This document shows, in pieces, positions 8,241 to 17,300 of a stretch of DNA of 64,000 bases. The stretch is from Nitrospira sp. ND1. GTDB lineage: Bacteria > Nitrospirota > Nitrospiria > Nitrospirales > Nitrospiraceae. Location of the stretch: the NCBI RefSeq assembly GCF_900170025.1, contig NZ_FWEX01000006.1:38668-102667 (forward strand), given 5' to 3'. The position numbers and the translations under genes are program-made. The notes under the pieces are model-generated. The model worked only from the letters and a program-made list of their open reading frames with translations, had not been told where the DNA came from and did no database searches. The stretch's first letter is position 1. Each line of letters begins with the position of its first letter.

Positions 8241-8480
8241 ATGACCAGCCTACGCTTTCATATTCGTTTTCCCGAGAACAAGATCAAGGAGCCGATCATT
8301 TATCAGATCGGCCATGAGTTCAAGGTCGTGACCAACGTGCGTCGGGCCGATGTGCGGGAGACGACCGGGTGGATGGATCTCGAACTGACCGGCGAGACCG
8401 AAGAAATCGAACGCGCCATCGACGGCATCCGCACCAAAGGCTGCGTCGTCGATCCCATTGAATTGAACGTAGTGGAATAA
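8241..8480 (+). CDS. Stand-alone NIL-domain protein
   Basis: 79 residues matching the NIL domain, an ACT-like ligand-binding fold known from the C-terminus of methionine ABC-transporter ATPases (MetN) and from stand-alone proteins in sulfur-metabolism clusters. Recognisable elements are IRFPENKIKEPIIYQIGHEFKV and WMDLELTGETEEIERAIDGI. It starts 2 bases after the carrier stop, so the same transcript is almost certain. A sensor or assembly role for a sulfur amino acid is inference. Confidence 0.8.
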   Translation: MTSLRFHIRFPENKIKEPIIYQIGHEFKVVTNVRRADVRETTGWMDLELTGETEEIERAIDGIRTKGCVVDPIELNVVE

Positions 8481-8489
8481 CAATGGGTG

Positions 8490-8562
8490 AAGCGCACCTC
8501 GTGAAGTGTATCTCGTTTTAGGGCCAGACCGCTTCACGTTTCACGAACGACGAGAGACGAGT
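8490..8562 (+). repeat. GTTTCACG-type dispersed repeat, copy G1
   Basis: The gap between the NIL gene and the second MoeB gene holds GTGAAGTGTATCTCG and then TTCACGTTTCACGAACGAC plus GAGAGACGAG. The same words recur, in part inverted, at 28617-28802 and 62129-62281. Confidence 0.55.
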
Positions 8563-8565
8563 CGA

Positions 8566-9369
8566 ATGGAATTTACCGAACAACAAATACAGCGCTATAG
8601 CCGGCACATCATCCTCAACGAGGTCGGCGGCAAGGGACAGGTCAAACTGTCCAAGGCCAAGGTCCTCCTGATCGGAGCCGGGGGACTCGGCTCGCCCGCA
8701 GCCCTGTATCTGGCGGCTGCCGGCATCGGCACCATCGGCCTGGTGGACGGCGACGTGGTGGATCTCTCGAACCTCCAGCGGCAGATTCTCCATACGACTG
8801 CCACCATCGGCGTGCCCAAGGTGGAATCCGGGAGAAGGATGCTGTCGGCCATCAACCCCGACATCACGATCAAGACCTATCAGCTAAACGTCGATACCGA
8901 GAATATTCTTGGACTCGTGTCCGACTATGACATCGTGCTGGACGGCTCCGACAATTTCACCACGCGCTTCCTCGTGAACGATGCCTGTTTCTTCGCCAGA
9001 AAGACACTCATCTCGGCCAGCATGTTTCGCTTCGAGGGACAGCTCACAACCATCAAGCCGCATGCCGGCTACCCTTGCTACCGGTGTCTCTACCCGGAAC
9101 CGCCGCCGGCCGGATTGGTCCCGAACTGTCAGGAAGCCGGTGTATTGGGGGTCCTGGCCGGAACCATGGGCATCCTACAAGCCTCTGAAGCCATCAAGGA
9201 AATTCTGGGCATCGGCGAGACAATCGCGGACAAGCTCGTGATCTACGATGCGCTGGAGATGAAGTTCCGGAAAGTGTCGCGCCCGAAAGACCCGCGTTGC
9301 CCTCTCTGCAGCGCCACGCCGACGATCAAAGACTTGGGCGGGGACTACAGCGTCGCCTGCACCATCTGA
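8566..9369 (+). CDS. moeB: MoeB/ThiF-type sulfur-carrier adenylyltransferase (copy 2)
   Basis: 267 residues, paralogous to the gene at 5878. It has the same N-terminal RYSRHIILNEVGGKGQ, GAGGLG nucleotide loop (37-42), zinc CxxC pairs (C171/C174 and a CPLC near the end) and a cysteine at 188 in NCQEAG. The start at 8566 (MEFTEQQ) matches the paralogue exactly; the longer frame upstream is repeat DNA. The end is one base from the JAMM gene. Two activating enzymes next to two carriers suggest one for each, but pairing cannot be read from sequence. Confidence 0.9.
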   Translation: MEFTEQQIQRYSRHIILNEVGGKGQVKLSKAKVLLIGAGGLGSPAALYLAAAGIGTIGLVDGDVVDLSNLQRQILHTTATIGVPKVESGRRMLSAINPDITIKTYQLNVDTENILGLVSDYDIVLDGSDNFTTRFLVNDACFFARKTLISASMFRFEGQLTTIKPHAGYPCYRCLYPEPPPAGLVPNCQEAGVLGVLAGTMGILQASEAIKEILGIGETIADKLVIYDALEMKFRKVSRPKDPRCPLCSATPTIKDLGGDYSVACTI

Positions 9370-9370
9370 T

Positions 9371-9883
9371 ATGCCCGATCTATCGATTCCGCAACACATC
9401 CTGGATCAGATCGTCGCGCATGCGCGCGAGTTGGCGCCGTTCGAATGCTGCGGCCTGCTCGCCGGCACGAACAAGACCGTCACACACCTCTACCGCATCA
9501 CCAACATCGTGGCCGTCGAAGGCGCGGAAAAACTCTCCACCTTTGATGACGACAAGGTCGCCCATCTTGAACGGCTGTCCCCGGAAGAGCGAGCTGAGAT
9601 CGCCTTCGTGATGGACATGGGGGATTTTTCGGCCGCTAAGAAAGACATCCGCAAGAATGGCTTGGACCTTCAAGTGGTCTACCATTCCCATCCGAAAGAC
9701 CCGGCGCGCCCCTCGCACACCGACATCAAGATCGCCACCGATTACGAAGAAATCTGGGAACGCATCAATCTCCCCGTCCCCGCCTATCTCCTCGTGTCAC
9801 TCATGCACTCCCCCGCAGCGGATATTCGCACCTACTGGATCGCCGACGGCAAGGTTCGCCCTGCCGACGTGCATATCATGTAG
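9371..9883 (+). CDS. mec: JAMM/MPN+ metallopeptidase (Mec/HcyD-like)
   Basis: 170 residues with a full zinc-peptidase JAMM signature: E25 in APFECCGLL and H105-x-H107-x7-S115-x2-D118 in VVYHSHPKDPARPSHTD. Relatives are Mec, which releases cysteine from CysO-cysteine in mycobacteria, and HcyD/QbsD, which trim extra C-terminal residues from sulfur carriers. Both jobs are possible here: CysO-type chemistry with the synthase at 4632, and removal of the Arg from the GGGR carrier at 4435. It is the last gene of the cluster. Confidence 0.88.
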   Translation: MPDLSIPQHILDQIVAHARELAPFECCGLLAGTNKTVTHLYRITNIVAVEGAEKLSTFDDDKVAHLERLSPEERAEIAFVMDMGDFSAAKKDIRKNGLDLQVVYHSHPKDPARPSHTDIKIATDYEEIWERINLPVPAYLLVSLMHSPAADIRTYWIADGKVRPADVHIM

Positions 9884-9983
9884 TCATCGCGCCGCTAGAA
9901 CAAAACCATCTCGCTCCCTCTACCAATCGACCGGCAACGATGCCATAATTGCGCTTTGACCTTGTCATCGAAGGGAGCATTCG

Positions 9984-10313
9984 ATGCGATTTGGCCTGCT
10001 CATTGTCGCACTCATTCTGTGCCTGACCGGGGTGACGAACCCTGAACACACCTCCGCCGCTGAAAAGAGCTACTACAGCCCGATCATCAACGTAGACGTC
10101 GATAACAGCCGCATTCTGATCTCAACGCTCGGCGCGGTGTTTTGGGTGGAGGTCCCGGAGGAGGCCAAAGCTCACATCGAGAAGCTGCCGCAATCAGGGC
10201 TCGTAGATATCGTGGTGGAAACACGCGAAGGGCAACCGCCGCTGCTTAAAACTTGGAAGGTCAAGTCCGGCGAATCGACCTGCCTGCATTTCGACGGAAA
10301 AGTCTGCAAGTAA
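9984..10313 (+). CDS. Hypothetical exported protein (109 aa)
   Basis: A signal peptide is clear (MRFGLLIVALILCLTGVTN ... TSAAE, cleavage near residue 26). The mature part of about 83 residues is unrecognised, with two cysteines near the end (STCLHFDGKVCK) that could form a disulfide. An AAGGGAG ribosome site lies 7 bases before the ATG. It starts 100 bases after the JAMM gene and points toward two small minus-strand genes, with a hairpin between them. Confidence 0.65.
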   Translation: MRFGLLIVALILCLTGVTNPEHTSAAEKSYYSPIINVDVDNSRILISTLGAVFWVEVPEEAKAHIEKLPQSGLVDIVVETREGQPPLLKTWKVKSGESTCLHFDGKVCK

Positions 10314-10332
10314 AGTTGAGCCGTCGTCGCTG

Positions 10333-10365
10333 GTGCCTGTCGGTGGCCCAAGTTCCGACAGGCAC
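10333..10365. terminator. Hairpin between convergent genes
   Basis: A perfect 11-bp stem (GTGCCTGTCGG / CCGACAGGCAC) with an 11-base loop lies 20 bases after the stop of the exported protein and before the minus-strand small genes. There is no T-run on either side, so it is a hairpin in terminator position rather than a textbook terminator. Confidence 0.5.
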
Positions 10366-10415
10366 ACATGTAGAGACGGTCTGTTATGACCCGGAAGTCA
10401 TGCGGTAGCGCTACG

Positions 10416-10625
10416 CTACTCCGAACTCCCCAACATGTCGTCGACTAACGGTCGATTAATATCCGTACACCCCATACAAATAGTATCGAACAACGATTCG
10501 TGATCGGACACGAAGTTGCGCTGATCGACCAGATTCTCAGCAAAGACCTGTTCATAACACACGTCACACAGCATCATGAGGCCGCGTGACACGGACACTG
10601 TTTTCCGGCCTGTACTCCCCGCCAT
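10416..10625 (-). CDS. Small CxxC protein (69 aa), unrecognised
   Basis: Two CxxC knuckles (CDVC near residue 20 and CMGC near residue 50) suggest a small zinc-binding protein. No family is recognised. The minus-strand leader GAAAGGGAGTGTGTT before the ATG contains a good ribosome site, which supports translation. Its neighbour at 10671 has a similar AAAGGGAGT leader and may be co-expressed. Confidence 0.55.
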   Translation of the reverse strand: MAGSTGRKTVSVSRGLMMLCDVCYEQVFAENLVDQRNFVSDHESLFDTICMGCTDINRPLVDDMLGSSE

Positions 10626-10670
10626 AACACACTCCCTTTCGTATATATGCTCCGGTGCGCGCAGCCTGCG

Positions 10671-10865
10671 CTACACCGATCCCTTTTGCCTCGCGATCCA
10701 GAAATCTTCAGGCTCTAGATCAACACCACACACCGCGCACTCATAAATCGACTCTCCCTCCGGCAACCGGATTTCCGTCCGGTCGATCCTGCCCCGACAG
10801 ACATGATAAAAATGCCCCCGGGCGTCCTCATTGTCGAGCGGATCACTCTCGTAAATCAGCACCAT
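10671..10865 (-). CDS. Small cysteine-containing protein (64 aa), unrecognised
   Basis: Begins MVLIYESDPLDNEDARGHFYHVC and has a second cysteine pair in YECAVCGVDLEPEDFW, consistent with a small zinc-ribbon-like protein. An AAAGGGAGTAAGGGAT leader precedes the start. It lies 45 bases upstream of the 69-residue gene on the same strand. Function unknown. Confidence 0.55.
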   Translation of the reverse strand: MVLIYESDPLDNEDARGHFYHVCRGRIDRTEIRLPEGESIYECAVCGVDLEPEDFWIARQKGSV

Positions 10866-10971
10866 ATCCCTTACTCCCTTTGATCATCATTCATGAAGTC
10901 TGCGCAACCGTAACACTCAATATTCAATCGACTCTTGGATATTGACCACGTATTTCTTATACATATTCGTA

Positions 10972-11094
10972 AGGATGCTCAAAATGGCCGTCCAGCAAGG
11001 CCGCAGCGACGTAAATGAGCGAGGCGTACCCTTGTGGTACGTTGAGCTCTTTCACGATGCGAGAACGATGCTGGCGGACTTTTTCAGCATCCTG
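10972..11094 (+). repeat. Foldback repeat family 1, copy R6
   Basis: About 123 bp, AGGATGCTCAAAATGG ... TTTTTCAGCATCCTG, central CGTACC-CTTGT-GGTACG. Arm bases differ from other copies but stay largely paired (CGTAAATGAGC with GCTCTTTCACG). It directly abuts the stop codon of the ABC exporter (11095-11097 on the minus strand). It is the last copy in the window. Confidence 0.9.
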
Positions 11095-12819
11095 TTAAAT
11101 TTTAAACTGGGCCTCATACAGCCCCGCATACACCCCGCCCCGTTTCATCAGGGCCTCGTGGTCGCCTTCCTCGACAATCGTCCCGCGCTCCACCACGATG
11201 ATGCGATCCACGTCATGCAGGGTGGCCAGGCGGTGTGCAATGATGAAGGTCGTTCGCCCTTTGGTGAGATCGTTCAGGGCTTCACGAATCTTCACCTCGG
11301 TTTCAGTATCGATATTGGAGGTAGCCTCGTCGAAGATCACGATGGGCGGATCTTTCAGCAGCACGCGCGCGATCGAGACCCGCTGCTTCTGGCCAACCGA
11401 CAATTTCACCCCGCGCTCCCCGATCCAGCTATCATACCCGTCCGGCAGTCGGGTGATAAAGTCATGGGCACGCGCCGCACGGGCGGCCGCTTCCACACGC
11501 TCATGGCCGGCCGAGAGGTCGCTATAGACGATATTCTGGCGCACGGTGCCGTTGAAGAGAAAGGGCTCCTGCTGCACCAGGCCGATCTGCCCTCTCAAAA
11601 AGTCTAGCGGCAGCTCTCGCACATCATGCCCATCGACCAGCACCGCCCCGCTACGTACGTCGTAAAACCGCATCAACAGCTTCAAGAGCGATGTTTTGCC
11701 CGCTCCGCTCGGCCCGACCAGGGCGATCCGTTCGCCCGGCCTGACCGTGAGATTCACATCGGACAAGACGGTGCCGTCCTTCCGGTAGCCGAACCCCACA
11801 TGCCGATACTCCACCGCGCCTCTCAGCCGCTCGACGGGCCGCACCGCGCCGGGCCGGTCTTCAACCTCCGTTTTGGTATCCAGGATCTCGAACACGCGCT
11901 CACTGGCCGCCAACGCATGCTGCAGCATGTGATTCAACGAGTGGATTTCGTTGATCGGCGTATAAAAGAGCCCGAGGTAGGAGAGGAACATCACCAACTG
12001 ACCGACCGTCAGTTCTCCGGCCAGCACTTCCCCCGCGCCGTACCACAGGATCAACACCGTGCCGGTGCTGCCCACAAACACCATACCCGGCCAGTACCAG
12101 GACCACAGGAACATGGCCCGCAGGCTGTTCTGACTGTATGTCTGGCTCAATGTCTCGAACCGTTCGCGTTCATACTCGTGCTGATTGAAGCCGATGGTCT
12201 CCTTGATGCCCGACAGGGCATCCTGAAGATAGGCATTGAGGTCCGCCACACTTTTGCGGATCTCGGCGTAGTACCCGTGCACCCGTCGGGTAAACCAGGC
12301 GGCACAGACGATCAGGATCGGAATGGGCAGCAGCGAAAGCAGCGCGAGCTTCCAGTTCAGGAAAAACATCATGATCGTGATGCCGACCAGGGTCAGCGAG
12401 GCCGTCAGCAATCCCTCGAGCCCGTCGACGAAAATCCGTTCGACATGTTCGGTATCGCTGGTCACGCGGGTCATGATCTCGCCCGTCGAGCGGTTCTCGA
12501 AATAGCTCAACGACAAGCGTTGCAGCGCCCCGAACACCTGCATGCGCAATGCGTGCACGGCCTTCTGTTCGAGCAGATTATTGAACCGGACCCGCATCGA
12601 GCTCATCAGGTTCCGCAGGACATAGGAGCCGAGGAGCGCTCCCAACACCCAGGGCAACATCTCAGGACGCTTCGACTGGATCACATCGTCGATGACGATT
12701 TTGACGAGATACGGCGGAACCAGTTCCAGCGCCGTGGCGAGCCCCGCGCACACGAAGGTCACCACCGCCAGCATCCGGAACGGCTTGAGGTAAGACAGAA
12801 CGCGTAGAAGCGAGCTCAC
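11095..12819 (-). CDS. ABC exporter, fused membrane and ATPase domains (MsbA-like)
   Basis: 574 residues: a six-helix type I exporter membrane domain (about 1-310) followed by an ATPase. The ATPase has Walker A GPSGAGKTS, a Q-loop (QQEPFLFNGTVRQN), signature LSVGQKQRVSIARVLL, Walker B IVIFDEATS and an H-loop (FIIAHRLATL). It works as a homodimer in the inner membrane. Lipid or drug flipping is the usual role, and the substrate is not readable. The deformylase gene ends 25 bases upstream on the same strand. Its stop touches repeat R6. Confidence 0.9.
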   Translation of the reverse strand: MSSLLRVLSYLKPFRMLAVVTFVCAGLATALELVPPYLVKIVIDDVIQSKRPEMLPWVLGALLGSYVLRNLMSSMRVRFNNLLEQKAVHALRMQVFGALQRLSLSYFENRSTGEIMTRVTSDTEHVERIFVDGLEGLLTASLTLVGITIMMFFLNWKLALLSLLPIPILIVCAAWFTRRVHGYYAEIRKSVADLNAYLQDALSGIKETIGFNQHEYERERFETLSQTYSQNSLRAMFLWSWYWPGMVFVGSTGTVLILWYGAGEVLAGELTVGQLVMFLSYLGLFYTPINEIHSLNHMLQHALAASERVFEILDTKTEVEDRPGAVRPVERLRGAVEYRHVGFGYRKDGTVLSDVNLTVRPGERIALVGPSGAGKTSLLKLLMRFYDVRSGAVLVDGHDVRELPLDFLRGQIGLVQQEPFLFNGTVRQNIVYSDLSAGHERVEAAARAARAHDFITRLPDGYDSWIGERGVKLSVGQKQRVSIARVLLKDPPIVIFDEATSNIDTETEVKIREALNDLTKGRTTFIIAHRLATLHDVDRIIVVERGTIVEEGDHEALMKRGGVYAGLYEAQFKI

Positions 12820-12843
12820 GGCGACTCGACGATCCGGGACGGA

Positions 12844-13374
12844 TCAGATGACACTGGCCGGTTCCTTCTGCCAATACTTCTGAAATTCATCCATCTGGGT
12901 GAGGGTGGAAAAGTCGGTCATGCGGTCGATGAACAGCTTACCGATGAGATGGTCCAGCTCATGTTGAATACAGACGGCGTACAAGCCGCTGGCTTCGAAA
13001 TCGAACGGCTTCCCATTCCGATCCAGCCCGGTCACTCGAACGGTCGAGGGACGCGTCACTTTGCCTCGCAACCCGTCGACGCTCAAGCAGCCTTCCCAGC
13101 CTTCGACCTGCTCGGGCCCGTAAAACTGGATCGTCGGATTGATGAGCACCGTCTTGGGAAAACCGCCTTCACCGGGGCAATCCATCACGACAAGTTGCTG
13201 TGATCGTCCCACCTGCGGAGCGGCTAAACCGATCCCCGGTTCGTCGTACATGGTTTCAAACATGTCGTCGATAAGTTGCTGGAACGCGGCTTTTTTTATC
13301 TCCGCCGGGGTCAGAGGCAGGGCCTTCTGCCGGAGAATCGGGTTACCGAGTTTACTGATTGCCAATATCGCCAT
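12844..13374 (-). CDS. def: Peptide deformylase
   Basis: 176 residues with all three deformylase motifs in order: GIGLAAPQVG (motif 1), EGCLS carrying the metal-binding cysteine (motif 2) and QHELDH carrying the two histidines and catalytic Glu (motif 3). It removes the formyl group from nascent N-terminal methionine. Length is normal for the family. The start MAILAISKLGNPILR matches the usual N-terminus. No methionyl-tRNA formyltransferase is adjacent; an ABC exporter follows. Confidence 0.95.
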   Translation of the reverse strand: MAILAISKLGNPILRQKALPLTPAEIKKAAFQQLIDDMFETMYDEPGIGLAAPQVGRSQQLVVMDCPGEGGFPKTVLINPTIQFYGPEQVEGWEGCLSVDGLRGKVTRPSTVRVTGLDRNGKPFDFEASGLYAVCIQHELDHLIGKLFIDRMTDFSTLTQMDEFQKYWQKEPASVI

Positions 13375-13484
13375 CCTGCACCTTTTCTATCAATACCATC
13401 GCGCGAGCGACTCACGCCGCGCAACCGGTCTCTTTATTACCTACCACGGCTTTTTGACTCTCCGCAACCGCCGAAATCCAGTCG

Positions 13485-14288
13485 TCAACCGGCCCGTTTC
13501 CGGCTCTTCGGTTCCGGCATTTCAAACGTCTCTTTCGACTGGTTCCACCATTCGATCCATTCCTGCGCCCAAGCCTGGCGATCCTGCTTGTTGGAGGCAT
13601 CCCAATCGTGAAACTCCGTCTCATGCCGGGTCAAGGTCCAGAGCGACTGCACGGCGGACAGGGCCACGAACCGTTCGTCGTCCCCCAGCAGATCGATGAG
13701 GGGCTGAATCACCTCTTTCCGACGCACATACCGCGATTCAACCGCCGCCGCCTTCCGAATCGACGCATTGGCATCTTTCGCCATCGCTTCAATGGCGGGC
13801 GCGGCCTGCATCGGATCGAGCCGCACTGCGACCCGGAGCGCATGCTCACGAATGCGAGGCAGTTCGGTCCCCAGCTTCGCCGTATCCAGCAGAGCCGGCA
13901 CGGCAGCCGGAGACTTGATCATGGAGAGGGTCTCAATGGCATTGTACCGTATCCGCGGGCCGGGCATGGCCAGCGCCTTGGTCACCACCGGCAGGACCGG
14001 CTCTCCCAGATGCACGAATTCTCCCATCGCCCAGAATTCTTGTTTTCCCTCCAACAACGGCAACAGCGCCTCGGCCCGCTGCAGTTCCTCAGGCGTCAGG
14101 GCCTTGGTATTGGGGGCCACCGAGACATCCGGGACCGGCTCGGACTTGGGCGGCGCCTCATACGGCATCTGCACCGGCCACACGGTAGCGTCGGACCAGG
14201 CTTGATCCACAGTGATTCCCACCAAGCCCAGGCACACCAGGCCCCGAACCAACAATCGACCGACCATCTGCTGCCTCGCTCCCATCAT
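13485..14288 (-). CDS. Exported HEAT-repeat protein
   Basis: 267 residues. The N-terminal hydrophobic stretch (LLVRGLVCLGLVGITV) ending at QAWSDA looks like a signal peptide, so the protein should be periplasmic or membrane-associated. Helical repeats of the HEAT/PBS type span about 85-220 (RIRYNAIETLSMIKSPAAVPALLDTA; ASIRKAAAVESRYVRRKEVIQPLIDLL; FVALSAVQSLWTLT). The end has a tryptophan-rich helix (QAWAQEWIEWWNQS). Such repeats bind partner proteins; the partner is unknown. The first in-frame ATGs are close together, so the exact start is uncertain by a few residues. Confidence 0.8.
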   Translation of the reverse strand: MMGARQQMVGRLLVRGLVCLGLVGITVDQAWSDATVWPVQMPYEAPPKSEPVPDVSVAPNTKALTPEELQRAEALLPLLEGKQEFWAMGEFVHLGEPVLPVVTKALAMPGPRIRYNAIETLSMIKSPAAVPALLDTAKLGTELPRIREHALRVAVRLDPMQAAPAIEAMAKDANASIRKAAAVESRYVRRKEVIQPLIDLLGDDERFVALSAVQSLWTLTRHETEFHDWDASNKQDRQAWAQEWIEWWNQSKETFEMPEPKSRKRAG

Positions 14289-14339
14289 AATAGTGACCTA
14301 CCCCCTACAGCATGACCATTAATGTGGAACCACCGGTTC

Positions 14340-17300
14340 CTACTCTGCTTCGACCGTGCGCGTGCTCGCCGTGCGACGATGCACGACTTCATACAAGACC
14401 GGCAGCACAACCAGGATCAACACCGCCGCAGTCAGCATACCACCCACCACCACCCGGGCCAGCGGTTGTTGTGCCTGCGAGCCGATCCCTGTGGCCAACG
14501 CTGCAGGAAGCAACCCGATGGCCGCGGCGAGCGTGGCCATGAGAATGGGACGCATCTGCACATCCGCCCCCTTCAAGACGGCCTCTCGCAAATCGAGCCC
14601 ATGCCGACGAAAATCCTCAATGCGTGAGATTAGCAGGACTCCTCCGAGAATCGCTACTCCCAGCGTCGAAATCACCCCCACCGCTGCAGAGATGCTGAAG
14701 TGGGTTCCGGTGAAGACGAGCGAGAAAATACCGCCGATCAACGCAAACGGCACTGTGACCAACACCAGCAGCGCGTTCGTCAGAGAGTTGAAGGTCGTGT
14801 AGAGGAGAAACAGGATGATCACCAGACTCACCGGCACGATCATCGTCAGGCGTTTTTGTTCGGCCGTGAGTTGATCGTACTGACCGGCCCATTCAAGCCG
14901 ATACCGTTCCGGGAGCGAAACCGCTTGAGCCATCTTGGTCTGGGCCTCCTTCACCGTGCTCTCCAGGTCGCGGTCGCGGACGCTGAACTTGATCGGAATA
15001 TACCGTTCGTTGTTTTCCCGATAAATGATGAATGCGCCGGTCTGAGTTCTGATCGTCGCCACCTGTTTCAGGGGAATCCGCGCACCGTCCGGCGTATTCA
15101 CCAGAATATTGCCGATGGTCTCGGCATCCCGTCGAAACTCGGGAAGAAACCGAACCACCAGATCGAACAGGCGCTCGCCCTCGTAGACCTGCGTCACCCC
15201 CTGACCGCCCACCGCCGCCTGCACCACCGCGTTGACGTCGGACACGCGCAACCCATATCGGGCGCTGGCTTCCCGATCCACCTGAATCAGCAGATTGGGC
15301 TGTCCTACTAACCGGAAAATTCCCAAATCCTTAACGCCTCGGACCCCCTTCATCACCGCTTCGACTTCGACGGCCTTCGCCTCCATGGTCTTCAGGTCGT
15401 TGCCGAATAACTTGATGGAATTCTCCCCCTTCACACCCGACATGGCCTCTTCCACATTGTCTTGAATGACCTGGGAGAAGTTGAAGACGATCCCGGGAAT
15501 GACCTTCAGCCGCGCCTCGATCTCTTCCACCAACTGGTCCTTGCTGAGTCCCGGCCGCCACTCCTTCTGCGGCTTCAGATTTGCGAGGAACTCCGCGTTG
15601 AAGAAACTCGTGGGGTCGGTCCCGTCGTCGGGTCTCCCGAGCTGAGACACGATCGTGACGACCTCGGGCGACTGCCGGAACATCTGCCGGATTTCTCCGG
15701 TCAAGCGGGCGGCCTCGTCGTAAGAAATATCGACCGGCATGGTCGCGCGGACCCAGAGGTTCCCCTCCTCCAACGCCGGCATGAATTCTCCACCGATGAA
15801 TTGCAGCGCCCCGAATGCTCCGACCAGCAGCAACAGCGCCGCGCCGATGACTTTCACGTTGTGGCGCAAGGCCCATTGCAACACGGCCAGATAGGTCCGG
15901 CGAATCGCGCCGACAAACCGCGTATCTTCTTCCTTGACCACACCCGTCAGCAGCAGCGAGCACAGCACCGGTGCCAGCGTAAAGGCCATGAGCAGCGCGC
16001 CGAAGAGGGCAAAACCATAGGTAATGGACATCGGCGCAAAAATCTTCCCGGGCACGCCGGTCATCGTGAACAGGGGAATGAACGCCACCACAATGATCGC
16101 CGTCGAAAAGAAAATCGGCTGCCCAACCTGGCGAGCCGCGCGCACGATCTGCTGCGGCACGGTCAGGCCCAGACGGCGATCGTGGCCGAGATGGAAAAAG
16201 ATACTTTCCACCATCACCAGGGTCGCATCGACGATGATGCCGAAATCGATCGAGCCGAGCGAAATGAGGTTGGCGGACTGTCCGATCATCACCATCATCG
16301 TGAAGGTGAACAGCAGCGACATGGGAATGGTCAACGCCACGATGAGCGACGCACGGAAATGACCGAGAAACACGAACAGAATCACGAAGACCAGGACCAT
16401 GCCGCTGATCAAAATATCGGTGACCGTTTCAACCGTGGTATGGATCAGGGCCGTCCGGTCGTAGAAGGTCTTGACCTTCACCCCTTCCGGCAATTTCCAC
16501 TTGTTCAGTTCCTCGACCTTTTCCCGGACCCGCTCCAGCACGGACAGCGCCTTGTATCCGCGCTGCAAGAGGATCACCCCTTCCACGACGTCGTCGTTGT
16601 CGTCGATGCCGACCTTGCCCAACCGCACCCGATGACCCACCGACACGGTTCCCAGCGTCTTGACGAAAATGGGGGTGCCTTCCTTTTCGGCCACCATCAC
16701 ATTTTCGATATCCGCCAAACCGTTGATCAACCCGAGGCCGCGAATGTTGTAGTTCTGGGCGCCGACGGTGAGGTAGTTGCCGCCGACGTTGGCGTTGCTG
16801 TTGGTCAAGGCCTCCATGACCTGCGCGAGGCTGACTTGATAACTGATCAACTTCCCGGGATCGATATCGACGTGATATTCCTGGGTCGTGCCTCCGAAGG
16901 CCGTCACATCGATGATCCCCGGCACACGCCGGAACTCTCGCCGGACCTGCCAATCCTGGATCGTCTTGAGGTCGGTCAGACTCGTCTTCCCGTCTCCGGC
17001 CAGTTCATAGCGGTAGATCTCTGCAATCGCCCACCAGGGCGACAAGGCCGGCTGCACGTTTTGAGGAAGACTGACCGTGGCCAGGCGATTGATGACTTCC
17101 TGCCGGTCGAAGAAGTATTGCGTCCCGAAGTCGAAATAGATCTTCACGTCGCTCAACCCGAAAATCGATAAGGAGCGAATATCGGTGAGACCCGGCATCC
17201 CGTTTAAGGCAACCTCGATGGGAATGGTGATTTGCCGCTCGATCTCTTCCGCGGACCAGCCGGGAAATTGCGTGATCACCTCCACCATCGGAGGCGACGG

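Noticed and set aside
1446-11094. Foldback repeats as a CRISPR array
   Set aside because: Copies are 120 bp, far apart, palindromic, and have no regular spacers or cas genes.
15462-17171. Long plus-strand open frame opposite the RND pump gene
   Set aside because: A GC-rich shadow of the czcA frame with no domain resemblance; same judgement for 4614-5777, 25578-26834 and 24743-25546.
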